DNA of 64,000 nt from Aldehydirespirator sp965221185 (GTDB taxonomy: Bacteria; Actinomycetota; Acidimicrobiia; Acidimicrobiales; Aldehydirespiratoraceae). The stretch lies in NCBI GenBank assembly GCA_965221185.1, contig OZ244866.1, positions 992,001 to 1,056,000 on the forward strand. Reading direction: 5' to 3'. Shown here in pieces: positions 42,854 through 51,979 of the stretch. The notes beneath the pieces are model-generated. The model saw only the letters and a program-made list of their open reading frames with translations. It searched no databases and was not told the origin of the DNA. Within the stretch, counting starts at the first letter, position 1. The number at the start of each line of letters is the position of its first letter. A program made the position numbers and the translations under genes.

Positions 42854-44269
42854 ATGGACGTACCCGACTTCCGAACCGTGACGGTGGAGGCCCTCGCGGC
42901 GATGGTGCGGGACCGCACCCTCACTGCCGCCGCGGTCACCGAGCACGCGCTGGAGCGCATCGAGGCTCTCAACGGCGTACTGAACGCCTTCGTCGCGGTG
43001 AACGCCGACGCGGCACGGTCCGAGGCCGCCGCGATCGACGCGCGGATCGATGCCGGCGACGATGTCGGGCCGCTGGCGGGAGTCCCGATCGGCGTGAAGG
43101 ATCTCGTCGACGCGACCGGGTTCCACACCAGCAAGGGCGCCATGTACACCCGCGGCGCCGCGCCGGCTGTCTCCGACTGCACCGAGGTTGCCCGGCTGCG
43201 GTCCGCGGGCTGCGTGGTGCTGGGCAAGACCAACACACCCGAGCATGGCTGCATGGGCGACACCTACAACCCCCGGTTCGGGGCCACGCTCAATCCGTGG
43301 AACGTCGAGCGCTCCCCGGGCGGGTCGTCGGGCGGGACCGGCTCCGCCATAGCCGCGGGCATGGTCCCGGTGGGGACCGGCTCCGACGGGGGAGGCTCGA
43401 TCCGGATCCCGTCGGCGATATGCGGACTGTCGGGCCTCAAGACCAGCCACGGCCGGGTGCCGAGCGGTCCACCGCCGTCGGGCCTGATCGATCTGTCATG
43501 CGTGGGACCGATGGCGCGACTCATCCGCGACGTGGCCCTGTGTCTCGATGCGGTGGTCGGCCCCCACCCGGCCGACCTGCGCAGCCTGCCTGCGCCCGGG
43601 ATTTCCTGGCGGGCCGCGCTCGACAGCCCCCGGGTGCCGACCCGAGTGCTGTGGGCGCCCTCGATCGACGGCGGGCCGGTCGACTCCGAGATCGCCGCGG
43701 CCTGCGCGGCGGCTGTGGATCGCCTGGCGGCCGAGGGCGTGGAGGTTGTCGAGGCCAAGACGGAGATGGGCTCGGTGCCCGGAGCCTTCCTCCAGCTGTT
43801 CTTCGGTGGGCTGATAGGTCCCGCGTTTCGCCCGCTGTATGGCACCGACGAGTGGGCCAATGTGACCGATGTGCTCGCCCGGATGTTGGAGGACGTTTAC
43901 GAAAGGGTCACCGTGTCGTCGCTGTACGAGGCCCGCCAGCAGGCCGGCGCGCTGTCCATGGTCCTAGCGGAGGCCATGGACGGCTACGACGCGCTGCTGA
44001 TGCCCACCCTTGCCGGCCAGGCTCCCGCGCCGGGCGGGCACGGCACCATCAACGGCGAGGAGACTCCCAACTGGTTCCGGTTCACGCCCCTGGCCAACCT
44101 CACCCGGCGCCCGGCCGGCACGGTGTGCTGCGGATTCAGCAGCGAGGGCGTGCCGATCGGTCTCCAGGTCGTCGGCCACCAGCTCGACGATCTCGCCGTG
44201 CTCGAGACTCTCGCGGTGATCGAGGATCTCCTCGCCCTCAACCCCATAGCCCCGGATGTAGCGCCGTAG
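42854..44269 (+). CDS. Amidase-signature family hydrolase
   Basis: The protein has 471 residues. The Ser-Ser-Lys triad is visible: Lys82 in GVPIGVKDLVDATG, the Ser pair in ERSPGGSSGGTGSA (about 158), and Ser182 in TGSDGGGSIRIPSA. It cleaves amide bonds. It is a free-standing amidase and probably not GatA, since no gatB or gatC is near and the C-terminal half differs. ATG 42854 is preceded by a Lys/Gly-rich leader with aaaggtttgaggca. It follows murF but after a 109-bp gap. Confidence 0.85.
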   Translation: MDVPDFRTVTVEALAAMVRDRTLTAAAVTEHALERIEALNGVLNAFVAVNADAARSEAAAIDARIDAGDDVGPLAGVPIGVKDLVDATGFHTSKGAMYTRGAAPAVSDCTEVARLRSAGCVVLGKTNTPEHGCMGDTYNPRFGATLNPWNVERSPGGSSGGTGSAIAAGMVPVGTGSDGGGSIRIPSAICGLSGLKTSHGRVPSGPPPSGLIDLSCVGPMARLIRDVALCLDAVVGPHPADLRSLPAPGISWRAALDSPRVPTRVLWAPSIDGGPVDSEIAAACAAAVDRLAAEGVEVVEAKTEMGSVPGAFLQLFFGGLIGPAFRPLYGTDEWANVTDVLARMLEDVYERVTVSSLYEARQQAGALSMVLAEAMDGYDALLMPTLAGQAPAPGGHGTINGEETPNWFRFTPLANLTRRPAGTVCCGFSSEGVPIGLQVVGHQLDDLAVLETLAVIEDLLALNPIAPDVAP

Positions 44270-44305
44270 CCCCCCATCGAGGCCGCTGGTAGTCTCGCTC
44301 TTTCC

Positions 44306-44379
44306 GGGCGATTAGCTCAGATGGCTAGAGCGCTGCCTTCACACGGCAGAGGTCACTGGTTCGAGTCCAGTATCGCCCA
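44306..44379 (+). tRNA. tRNA-Val (anticodon CAC)
   Basis: The acceptor stem GGGCGAT pairs with ATCGCCC. The D arm has GCTC/GAGC, the anticodon stem CTGCC/GGCAG encloses the loop TTCACAC with anticodon CAC, and the T arm is ACTGG-TTCGAGT-CCAGT. The discriminator base is A at 44379, followed by CC and G, so CCA is not encoded. Confidence 0.95.
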
Positions 44380-44438
44380 CCGGTACAGTCTCTGAGCAGT
44401 GATCTGGGGCAACCGCCACTGCGCTAGCGGGACGGATC

Positions 44439-45488
44439 GTGGGTGAATGGCGAGGGTTCCTTGCGTTTGTCGTCGTACTCCTCGTTGTGCTGGCAGCGGC
44501 GTCCTGGGTGATACGCGACACCCCGGACCTGCTGGTCGGCCCGCCGGAGTCGCCGGAAGACGAAGCCGAACGGGTGACCCCGACCCAGCCCACCGACACC
44601 GCGAGACCGTCCGAGCCGACCGGAACGGCCAGTCCGGTCGAGCCGACCGTGCCTTCCGCCGACGAAGCCGTGGACGCGGCCGCGATCGCGGCCGCGATCG
44701 AGCTGGCCAGCCAGCAGGCGCCCTCAGAGCCGCTGTCGCTGCAGGAGGCCTGCGAGGGGCTGGGAGGCGCATGGCGGGAGGACTCCCGTGGCTGGTGCGA
44801 CCTTCCGTTGCCGTCGGCGACCCCGGTCTCGGATACCGCGGCGCTGCACCCCGGCATGCGGGTCCCCTGCCCGCAGCCGCTGGAGAAGATCCTGGAGCAG
44901 GTGGTCACCGGCAGCATCGGCGGCGACGAGATGCGCATCTACCTGCTGTACCGCAGCGTGGATGAGAACCTCGAGGAGATCGAGGTCAACGAGGAGACGA
45001 GCGGGGACGTGAGGCTGATAGCGGACGGACTCCGCCGGGTCGAGGCCGACATGCGCGACCGGGCCGGGCAACAGCGCGCCGACCTCGGCATCGACGCGTT
45101 CCTGCCCATGGAGCAACTCCCGGCTCCCGGCGACATCGGCTCGGGCTTCGGCATGCGGGTCCATCCCGTCACCGGCTACTGGTCCCAGCACAACGGGGCC
45201 GACATCAAGGGCGACACCGGCGATCCGGTGGTGGCCGTACTCGACGGCGAGGTCATCTCGGCCCAGAACTGCCCGTTCTACGGCAACACTGTGGTCGTGT
45301 ACCACGGAGCGGGCCTCTCCACCGTCCACGCGCACCTCGACTCCTTCGCGGTCGGTCCCGACGACGAGGTAGAGGCCGGCCAGCTGCTGGGGGCCATGGG
45401 CTCCACCGGGCGGGCCACCGGACCGCACCTGCACTTCGAGGCCCGCGTCGACGGGACCGCGGTGGACCCGGCGCCGTTCCTGCCATGA
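44439..45488 (+). CDS. M23-family peptidoglycan endopeptidase, membrane-anchored
   Basis: The protein has 349 residues. An N-terminal membrane helix (about 7-23) is followed by a Pro/Thr/Glu-rich spacer and a middle region with three Cys. The C-terminal LytM/M23 domain has zinc ligands in QHNGADIKGDTGD (His, Asp) and HLHFEARVDGTAVDP, plus VHAHLDS. It should cut peptide cross-links in peptidoglycan outside the membrane. GTG 44439 is the start. Its stop overlaps the next gene by 4 bp (ATGA). Confidence 0.88.
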   Translation: MGEWRGFLAFVVVLLVVLAAASWVIRDTPDLLVGPPESPEDEAERVTPTQPTDTARPSEPTGTASPVEPTVPSADEAVDAAAIAAAIELASQQAPSEPLSLQEACEGLGGAWREDSRGWCDLPLPSATPVSDTAALHPGMRVPCPQPLEKILEQVVTGSIGGDEMRIYLLYRSVDENLEEIEVNEETSGDVRLIADGLRRVEADMRDRAGQQRADLGIDAFLPMEQLPAPGDIGSGFGMRVHPVTGYWSQHNGADIKGDTGDPVVAVLDGEVISAQNCPFYGNTVVVYHGAGLSTVHAHLDSFAVGPDDEVEAGQLLGAMGSTGRATGPHLHFEARVDGTAVDPAPFLP

Positions 45489-46972
45489 AGCGACGCCCCG
45501 AACTCGGCGCCGGCCGCGCCCCAGAGGTACAGACAGCTCCGGGAGCCGTTGCTGCCATGAGGCCGGGGAGTGCCGCTAGCGCCAGGCGGCGGGTCCGCCC
45601 GAGAGCCGCGGCGGCGGCCGCGCTGGCTGCGGCCGCGCTGTGGGCCTGGGCCGGTCCCGCCGCCGCGCACGGTGTGGGCGGCCGGACTGATCTGCCCATA
45701 CCGGCGTGGCAGCTTGTCTGGGCCGCGTCGTTCGCGGTGGCCGCGTCGTTCGTGGCGCTGGGCATGTTCTGGGAGACGCCCCGGCTCCGGGCGGCTGCCG
45801 CGGGGCGGGCCCTGCCCGAGCCGCTCCAGCGGGCGGGCCAAGCGCTGGTGCTGATCGCCCGGGTTGGCGGCCTGTTCGCCTTGGTCGTGGTGCTCTACGC
45901 CGCGCTGGCCGGCAACACCAACCCCTCGGTGAACATCGCCCCGGTTGCGCTCTACATCGTCTTCTGGGTGGGCCTGCAGGTCGTGTCGGTGCTGATCGGC
46001 GACGTGTGGCGGGGACTGAATCCGTTCTGCACCGCGGCCGACGCCTCGGCCTGGGGTTGGTCCCGGCTGAGGGGTCGCCCGGTGTCGGAGCCCGGCCGGG
46101 GCGCCGGCAACCAGTGGTGGGCGGTGGCGGCCGTTATCGGGTTCGTGTGGCTCGAGCTCGCCTACCACGACAGCTCCGAGCCCCGGGTCCTGGGCGCCTA
46201 TCTGGCCGCCTACACGGTCGCGATACTGGCCGGGGCCGCGGTGTTGGGCCGGGGCTGGGTGCGCGACGCCGAGGGCTTCGGCGTGCTGTTCACCAAGCTC
46301 TCGGCCATCGCCCCGCTGCACCGCGACGACGACGGAGCCTGGAGGATGCGGGCCCCGCTCGCGGGCCTGGCCACCGAGCCGATCAAGAGGGGCTCGGTGG
46401 CGTTCATCCTGGTAGTGCTGGGCTCCACCACCTTTGACGGCTTCACCCGCAGCGGCATCTGGCGCGAAGTGGCCGCGGACCGCGTCGGCTGGGAACTGAC
46501 CGCGGTGAACACCGTGGGGATGGCGTTCATCATCTTCGCGGTGGCCCTGCTGTACCGGGTCGCCATCGCGGTCATGGCCGCGGTCACCGGCGACACCGAG
46601 AGGGATCTGACCGCCGTGTTCGCCCCGTCGCTGCTGCCCATCGCGGCGGCCTACACCGTGGCCCACTACTTCAGCTACCTGCTTCTGGAGGGTCAGCAGA
46701 TCGTCGCCCACGTGTCCGATCCCTTCGGACGGGGGCGAGACTTCTTCGGCACGGCCACCTACCAGGTGGACTTCACGCTGATCTCCACCGACACCATCGC
46801 CTGGGTGCAGACCGCGGCCATCGCGGTGGGGCATGTGCTGGCCGTCGCGGTGGCCCACGACCGGGCCGTGGAGCGCTGGCCGCGCCGGCTGGCGGTGCGC
46901 TCGCAGTACCCGATGCTGGCCGTGATGATCTGCTACACGATCATCGGCCTGCTCCTATTGCTCGGCGCCTAG
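45485..46972 (+). CDS. Polytopic membrane protein, 'fenitrothion hydrolase'-like
   Basis: The protein has 495 residues with a signal-like N-terminus ending in AHGVGGRTDLPIPAWQLVWA and about ten membrane helices. RGLNPFCTAADASAW and TFDGFTRSGIW are conserved-looking loops. Similar actinobacterial proteins are named fenitrothion hydrolase after one enzyme, but a general hydrolase role is not established. The start overlaps the M23 peptidase stop, so the two may act together in the envelope. Its stop codon lies inside the first unit of a 103-bp repeat. Confidence 0.65.
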   Translation: MKRRPELGAGRAPEVQTAPGAVAAMRPGSAASARRRVRPRAAAAAALAAAALWAWAGPAAAHGVGGRTDLPIPAWQLVWAASFAVAASFVALGMFWETPRLRAAAAGRALPEPLQRAGQALVLIARVGGLFALVVVLYAALAGNTNPSVNIAPVALYIVFWVGLQVVSVLIGDVWRGLNPFCTAADASAWGWSRLRGRPVSEPGRGAGNQWWAVAAVIGFVWLELAYHDSSEPRVLGAYLAAYTVAILAGAAVLGRGWVRDAEGFGVLFTKLSAIAPLHRDDDGAWRMRAPLAGLATEPIKRGSVAFILVVLGSTTFDGFTRSGIWREVAADRVGWELTAVNTVGMAFIIFAVALLYRVAIAVMAAVTGDTERDLTAVFAPSLLPIAAAYTVAHYFSYLLLEGQQIVAHVSDPFGRGRDFFGTATYQVDFTLISTDTIAWVQTAAIAVGHVLAVAVAHDRAVERWPRRLAVRSQYPMLAVMICYTIIGLLLLLGA

Positions 46973-47285
46973 AGGCCGAGCGGAACGGGCGCTGTTCACG
47001 ACGGTTCTGCCAGGCGCGGAGCGAGGCCGTGGCCCCAGCGGCCCGTGAGCGCCGGCGAACAGGAGCGGGACCTAGAGGCCGCGCAGAAAGGGCGTAGTTC
47101 ACGGGGGTTCTGCCGGGTGCGGAGCGAGGCCGTGGCCCCAGCGGCCCGTGAGCGCCGGCGAACAGGAGCGGGACCTAGAGGCCGCGCGGAAAGGGCGTAG
47201 TTCACGGGGGTTCTGCCGGGTGCGGAGCGAGGCCGTGGCCCCAGCGGCCCGTGAGCGCCGGCGAACAGGAGCGGGACCTAGAGGC
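46968..47285. repeat. 103-bp tandem repeat, three copies
   Basis: Units start at 46968, 47071 and 47174 (period 103 bp) and a fragment begins at 47277. Each begins with CCTAGAGGCCG and contains GGAGCGAGGCCGTGGCCCCA. Copies 2 and 3 are nearly identical, while copy 1 is more diverged. The first copy includes the stop codon of the membrane protein. The first 18 bp (GCCTAGAGGCCGAGCGGA) also occur at 21955-21972 over the stop of the quinone oxidoreductase. Confidence 0.92.
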
Positions 47286-47348
47286 CGGGGCCGGCAGGGG
47301 CCCGACCATGCGCCGGGAAGCGACGGCGCAGCCCTAGCATCGAAGGCA

Positions 47349-47801
47349 ATGGCCTCCGAGGTCCTGCAGGCCCCGCTCGTGCTCGAATACCCGTTCACCC
47401 GCTCGACGGGTCCGGTGATCGGGGCGTTCCTCACCGGCCTGCGCGAGGGCATGATCTGCGGGGTCCGCCGGGCCGACGGAACCGTGCTCTGCCCCCCGCT
47501 CGAGTACGACCCGCTCACCGCGGACCCGCTGACCGAGATCGTGGAAGTCGGCCAGAGCGGCGAGGTGCTCACCTGGGCGTGGAACGGCGAGCCCCGCCCG
47601 CTGCAGCCCTTCAGCCGCCCCTTCGCCTGGGCGCTGATCCGACTCGACGGCGCCGACACCCCGATGCTGCACGCAGTGCTCGCTGACAGCGCCACCGACA
47701 TGTCGACCGGGATGAGGGTCCGGGCGGTGTGGCGCAGCGAACGGGAGGGCCACATAGCCGACATCGCCGGCTTCGAGCCAGACCCACCGGACCCGAGCTG
47801 A
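47349..47801 (+). CDS. DUF35 OB-fold protein (thiolase partner) 1
   Basis: The protein has 150 residues. It reads LEYPFTRSTGPVIGAFLTGL, REGMICGVRRADGTVLCPPL and GEVLTWAWNGE, then RVRAVWRSEREGHI, the DUF35 layout of a short helix, a rubredoxin-like part reduced to two Cys, and an OB fold. Such proteins bind acyl-CoA and partner with thiolase-like enzymes. Its stop overlaps the next DUF35 gene (TGATG). The start is ATG 47349; the open sequence upstream is the 103-bp repeat. Confidence 0.85.
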   Translation: MASEVLQAPLVLEYPFTRSTGPVIGAFLTGLREGMICGVRRADGTVLCPPLEYDPLTADPLTEIVEVGQSGEVLTWAWNGEPRPLQPFSRPFAWALIRLDGADTPMLHAVLADSATDMSTGMRVRAVWRSEREGHIADIAGFEPDPPDPS

Positions 47802-48385
47802 TGGCTGGCGACCCCCTCGCGCCGCCCGCCGCGTTGTCTGGAGAGGTGACGCTGCCGCCCGCGCTGGCCGCCGCGGAGCCGGTGCAGAGCGTGTGCACCC
47901 CGATCCGACTCAGCTACACCTACACCCCGGGCCGGGCCCTGTCGCGCTATCTGCGGGCCATGGCCGGCAAGCGGATCCTCGGGGAGCGCTGCCCGGTTAC
48001 CGGGCAGGTGTTCGTGCCTCCCCGCGGGGTGAGCCCCCTGGCGGGCACGGCCACCGTGGGCGCGGTCGAGCTTCCCGACACCGGCTACGTCGAGTCCTTC
48101 AACATCACCAGGGTGCCCATAGAGCGCCGGCCCGACCTCAAGCCCCCCTACTGCAGCGCCTGGATCGTGCTCGACGGCGCGTCGGTAGGCTTCCTCGGCC
48201 TCGTCATCAACATTGCGCCCGAGGAGGTGCGCATCGGCATGCGGGTGCGGGCCGTGTGGAAGCCCGACGACGAGCTCGAGACCTCGGCCGGCAACATCTT
48301 GGGCTGGGAGCCCACCGGCGAGCCCGATGAAGTTATCAACGACTACGAGCGCATCGGCCGCGCCCAACCGGAGCAGCCGCGATGA
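47801..48385 (+). CDS. DUF35 OB-fold protein (thiolase partner) 2
   Basis: The protein has 194 residues. SYTYTPGRALSRYLRAMAGK, RILGERCPVTGQVFVPPRGV and YVESFNITRVPIERRPDLKP, RIGMRVRAVWKPDDE follow the DUF35 pattern: helix, zinc-ribbon-like segment with one Cys left, and OB fold. Together the two DUF35 proteins resemble the two halves of mycobacterial Rv3521, which also stands before ltp4 and ltp3. The gene overlaps its neighbour upstream by one base. Confidence 0.85.
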   Translation: MAGDPLAPPAALSGEVTLPPALAAAEPVQSVCTPIRLSYTYTPGRALSRYLRAMAGKRILGERCPVTGQVFVPPRGVSPLAGTATVGAVELPDTGYVESFNITRVPIERRPDLKPPYCSAWIVLDGASVGFLGLVINIAPEEVRIGMRVRAVWKPDDELETSAGNILGWEPTGEPDEVINDYERIGRAQPEQPR

Positions 48386-48422
48386 TCGGGACTCCCGGCA
48401 TCGCTCGGAGGACTCAGCGGCT

Positions 48423-49478
48423 GTGATCGATGTCGCGGTGGTGTCGTTCGCCCAGCGCCAGGCGGCCTCCATCTCCGGTGAGTCGGAGGTGGAGTTCATG
48501 GTCCCGCTGATGGAGCAGGCCAAGGCCGCTGTCGGCCTGTCCCAGTCCGACATGGGCTTCACCTGCTCGGGCTCCTCGGACTTCCTGGCCGGCCAGGCGT
48601 TCTCGTTCGTCATGACCATCGACGGGACCGGCCCGGTGCCTCCCATCAGCGAGAGCCACGTCGAGCAGGACGGCGCCTGGGCCCTGTACGAGGCCTGGGT
48701 CAAGCTCCAGTGCGGGGGCATCGACACCGCCTTCGTGTACAGCTACGGGAAGTCGTCACCGGGCTCGCTGCGCGACGTGCTGGCCACCCAGATGGACCCC
48801 TACTACGTGTGCCCGCTGTGGCCCGACGCCCACGCGGTGGAGGCTCTGGCGGCCCGCCAGATGCTCGAGGGAGGGCAGGTCAGCGAGCGGCGCCTGGCCG
48901 AGATAGCGGCCCGCAGCCGGGCCTGCGCCGCATCCAACCCCCACGCCGTGCGGGCCGAGTCCAAGTCAGTGGACGAGATCCTGGCCGAGGAATACGCGAT
49001 GGATCCGCTGCGCCCGTCGGATTTGCCCGCAGAGGCCGACGGCGGCTGCGCGGTGGTGCTGGCCGCGGGGGACCGGGCCCGCGATCTGTGCGAGCGGCCC
49101 GCGTGGATCCGGGGCATCGACCACCGCAGCGACGCCCACACGCTCGGAGTGCGCGACCTCACCTCATCGATGTCGGCCCGGCTGGCCGCCCACAAGGCCG
49201 GCGCGAGCGCCGACAAGATCGACCTGGCCGAGCTGTACGCGCCCTACACCACCTCCGAGCACCTGCTGGTGGACGCCATCGGCATCGACGAGGACTCCAC
49301 CGCGGTCAACCCGTCGGGGGGCGCACTGGCAGCGCACACCATGATGGCGTCGGGGCTGATCCGCATAGGCGAGGCCGCGTCGCGCATCTGGCGGGGAGAC
49401 GGCGACCGGGCCGTGGCCCACGCCACGTCAGGCCCTTGCCTGCAACAGAACCTGGTGTGCGTGCTGGAGGGCGATTAG
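48423..49478 (+). CDS. Thiolase-like protein, Ltp4-type
   Basis: The protein has 351 residues with a thiolase fold. It starts VIDVAVVSFAQRQAASISGE and has SESHVEQDGAWALYEAWVKL where thiolases carry the nucleophilic Cys; no Cys is seen there. The C-terminal half has VNPSGGALAAHTMMASGLIR, the usual N-P-x-GG loop. Loss of the Cys fits the SCP2/Ltp group, some of which are retro-aldolases in sterol side-chain breakdown. Length and order match Rv3522 (ltp4). GTG 48423 is the start. Confidence 0.8.
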   Translation: MIDVAVVSFAQRQAASISGESEVEFMVPLMEQAKAAVGLSQSDMGFTCSGSSDFLAGQAFSFVMTIDGTGPVPPISESHVEQDGAWALYEAWVKLQCGGIDTAFVYSYGKSSPGSLRDVLATQMDPYYVCPLWPDAHAVEALAARQMLEGGQVSERRLAEIAARSRACAASNPHAVRAESKSVDEILAEEYAMDPLRPSDLPAEADGGCAVVLAAGDRARDLCERPAWIRGIDHRSDAHTLGVRDLTSSMSARLAAHKAGASADKIDLAELYAPYTTSEHLLVDAIGIDEDSTAVNPSGGALAAHTMMASGLIRIGEAASRIWRGDGDRAVAHATSGPCLQQNLVCVLEGD

Positions 49479-49480
49479 CC

Positions 49481-50644
49481 GTGGGCGCAGAACTCACCGC
49501 AGTGATCGGCGTGGGCCAGACGAAGTACGCCGCGGCCCGCCGTGACACCTCCATCGCCGGGCTGCTGCGCGAGGCCGCCTACCGGGCCCTGGAGATGGCC
49601 CAGCGGACCTGGAGCGATATCGACGCGGTCATCATCGGCAAGGCGCCCGACTTCTTCGAGGGCGTGATGATGCCCGAGATATATCTGGCGGAGGCGCTCG
49701 GAGCGGTCGGCAAGCCGATTATGCGGGTCCACACCGCCGGCTCGGTCGGCGGCTCGACCGCCTGCGTGGCCGCTTCGATGGTGCAGAGCCGGGTCCACCG
49801 CTGCGTGCTCACCATCGGCTGGGAGAAGCAGTCCGAGTCCAACGCCATGTGGGCCCTCTCTCTGCCCCAGCCCTTCGCAACCTCGGTCAACGCCGGGGCG
49901 GGCGGCTACTTCTCGCCGATCATCCGCCGCTACATGATGATGACCGGGGCGCCCGAGCTGATCGGCTGCATGGTGGCCTACAAGGACCGGCGCCAGGCGC
50001 TGCTCAACCCCTACGCCCATCTCCACCAGCGCGAGCTCACCTTCGAGCAGGTGGTGGACTCGCCGATGCTGTGGGACCCGATCCGCTACTCCGAGACGTG
50101 CCCGTCCTCCGACGGCGCTTGCGCGATGGTCCTCGTTGACGAGGCCACCGGCGACGCCCACGACGGCCCGGTGGCCTGGGTCCACGGCACGGCCATGCGC
50201 AGCGAGAGCAACAGCTACGGGGGCCGCAACATGGTGTCGCCGGCTGCATCGGAGCAGTGCGCCGACGATGTGTTCGCCCAGGCTGGGATCGTCGACCGGC
50301 GAGCCGAGATAGACGCGGTCGAGATGTACGTGCCGTTCTCGTGGTACGAACCGATGTGGTTGGAGAGCCTCGGCTTCGCCTCCGTCGGCGAGGGCTGGCG
50401 CATGGTGGAGTCCGGCGCCACCGCACTCGACGGCGGCGACCTGCCCGTCAACTGCTCCGGGGGGGTGCTGTCGAGCAACCCGATCGGCGCATCGGGGATG
50501 ATCCGGTTCGCCGAGGCTGCCCTGCAGGTCATGGGGGCTGCGGGCGAACGCCAAGTGGACGGCGCCCGCAGGGCTATGGGCCACGCCTACGGCGGGGGCG
50601 CCCAGTACTTCGCCATGTGGATAGTCGGCGCTGGTAAGCCGTAG
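49481..50644 (+). CDS. Thiolase-like protein, Ltp3-type
   Basis: The protein has 387 residues. LTAVIGVGQTKYAAARRDTS opens the fold; IMRVHTAGSVGGSTACVAAS replaces the nucleophile region, again without Cys at the expected place; LPVNCSGGVLSSNPIGASGM and GGGAQYFAMWIVG end it. It follows the Ltp4-type gene by 2 bp. With the two DUF35 proteins it likely forms a hetero-oligomer acting on steroid or branched acyl-CoA. GTG 49481 is the start. Confidence 0.82.
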   Translation: MGAELTAVIGVGQTKYAAARRDTSIAGLLREAAYRALEMAQRTWSDIDAVIIGKAPDFFEGVMMPEIYLAEALGAVGKPIMRVHTAGSVGGSTACVAASMVQSRVHRCVLTIGWEKQSESNAMWALSLPQPFATSVNAGAGGYFSPIIRRYMMMTGAPELIGCMVAYKDRRQALLNPYAHLHQRELTFEQVVDSPMLWDPIRYSETCPSSDGACAMVLVDEATGDAHDGPVAWVHGTAMRSESNSYGGRNMVSPAASEQCADDVFAQAGIVDRRAEIDAVEMYVPFSWYEPMWLESLGFASVGEGWRMVESGATALDGGDLPVNCSGGVLSSNPIGASGMIRFAEAALQVMGAAGERQVDGARRAMGHAYGGGAQYFAMWIVGAGKP

Positions 50645-50758
50645 ATCCCATGAGATTGGCAGATCTGCATACCGCCGCATCCCGACAGCTATGCCGCCCG
50701 TCAAGAATTGTTGCAAAAATGTTGCGGACATATTGCTATTATGTTACTCTTCTGCCCT

Positions 50759-51979
50759 ATGCCTAGGCTTAGGCGCCTCTCCGGCGCGCTGCTGCTGATC
50801 TTGTCCGTGGCGGCGATGATGGCCACGGCTGTGCTGGCCCAGAGCGATGATCGGATCACTGACATTCGCAGGCAGCGAGAACAGCTCGCCCGCGACGCCG
50901 CAGAGGTCGCGAGCCAGGTGGATGCGCTCGTAGCCGACGACGATGCCCTCATCGCCGCCCTCGAGGATCTTGACGGCTACATCGGGCTGCAGCAGACCCG
51001 CATCGGCGCCGCCGAGGCGGCCATAGCGGCCGCCGAGGCCGAGGCCGGGGCGGCCCGGGCCGAGGCTGACTGGCTTATCGACGACCTCGAGGCCATACGC
51101 GACCGGCTGCGCCAGCGGGCCATCGCCGCCTACGTGCAGCCGTCGGTCGACGGCTTCGATCAGCTGTCCAGCAACACCCTCAATGACGGCGCGGTGCGCA
51201 TGTTCCTCCTCGATCTGGCCATAGGCAACGAGTTGGAGATCGCCGACGAGCTGAGAACCGCAGAGGCGCAGCTCGAGGTGGTGCGCAGGCGTGCTCTGGC
51301 CCGGGCCGAGGAAGCCGACCGGGAGCGGCAGGCCCAGCAGGAGCGGCTCGCCGACCTCACCGAAGCCAGAGCCGCGGCAGTGGAGCTGCGGGCCGAGATC
51401 CAGTCCCGCATCGACGAGTGGGAGTTCGTGTCGGAGGAGATCGAGCAGGCCGACGAGGAGATGGAACGGGAGATCTTCCGGATCGAGGAGGAGATCCGCC
51501 GCAAGGAGGAGGAGCGCCGCCGCCAGGAGGAGGAGGAGCGCAGGCAGGCGATCGAGGCCCAGCGCCGCGCCCACGAGGCCGAGAACGGCCCGTTCGAGCT
51601 GGTGGCCTGGCCCGCCGACGGGCAGAAGACCTCGGGCTTCGGGCCGCGGGTCCACCCGATCTTCGGAACGGTGCGCCAGCACAACGGCATCGACCTCGAC
51701 GGCAACACCGGTGACCGGGTCCGGGCCGCCCGCTCCGGTGAGGTGATCCTGGCCGGAGATCGCTCGGGCTTCGGCAACACCATCGTCATCTACCACGGCC
51801 TCGGCTACAGCACCCTCTACGCCCACCTGAGTTCCATCGGGGTGTCGGTGGGCCAACAAGTGGCCAGTGGCGATCGCATCGGAGCCATCGGCTCCACCGG
51901 CTGGTCGACAGGCCCGCACCTGCACTTCGAGTTGCGGGTGGACGGCAGGGCGGTAGACCCCACGCCATATCTCCCGTGA
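50759..51979 (+). CDS. EnvC/NlpD-like M23 peptidase with coiled coil
   Basis: The protein has 406 residues. A signal peptide (LSGALLLILSVAAMMATAVLA) precedes a long coiled coil (about 30-285, very rich in Glu, Arg and Ala). The C-terminal M23 domain has QHNGIDLDGNTGDRV, STLYAHLSSIGVSVG and GPHLHFELRVDGRAVDP with all zinc ligands. Coiled-coil M23 proteins either cut peptidoglycan themselves or activate amidases at division. AT-rich DNA with TGCTATTAT (50735-50743) just upstream looks like an extended -10 promoter, giving a very short leader before ATG 50759. Confidence 0.87.
   Translation: MPRLRRLSGALLLILSVAAMMATAVLAQSDDRITDIRRQREQLARDAAEVASQVDALVADDDALIAALEDLDGYIGLQQTRIGAAEAAIAAAEAEAGAARAEADWLIDDLEAIRDRLRQRAIAAYVQPSVDGFDQLSSNTLNDGAVRMFLLDLAIGNELEIADELRTAEAQLEVVRRRALARAEEADRERQAQQERLADLTEARAAAVELRAEIQSRIDEWEFVSEEIEQADEEMEREIFRIEEEIRRKEEERRRQEEEERRQAIEAQRRAHEAENGPFELVAWPADGQKTSGFGPRVHPIFGTVRQHNGIDLDGNTGDRVRAARSGEVILAGDRSGFGNTIVIYHGLGYSTLYAHLSSIGVSVGQQVASGDRIGAIGSTGWSTGPHLHFELRVDGRAVDPTPYLP

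Noticed and set aside
44306..44379. tRNA-Val as an integration site
   Set aside because: Flanking genes are core, and no integrase or repeated tRNA 3' end is visible.
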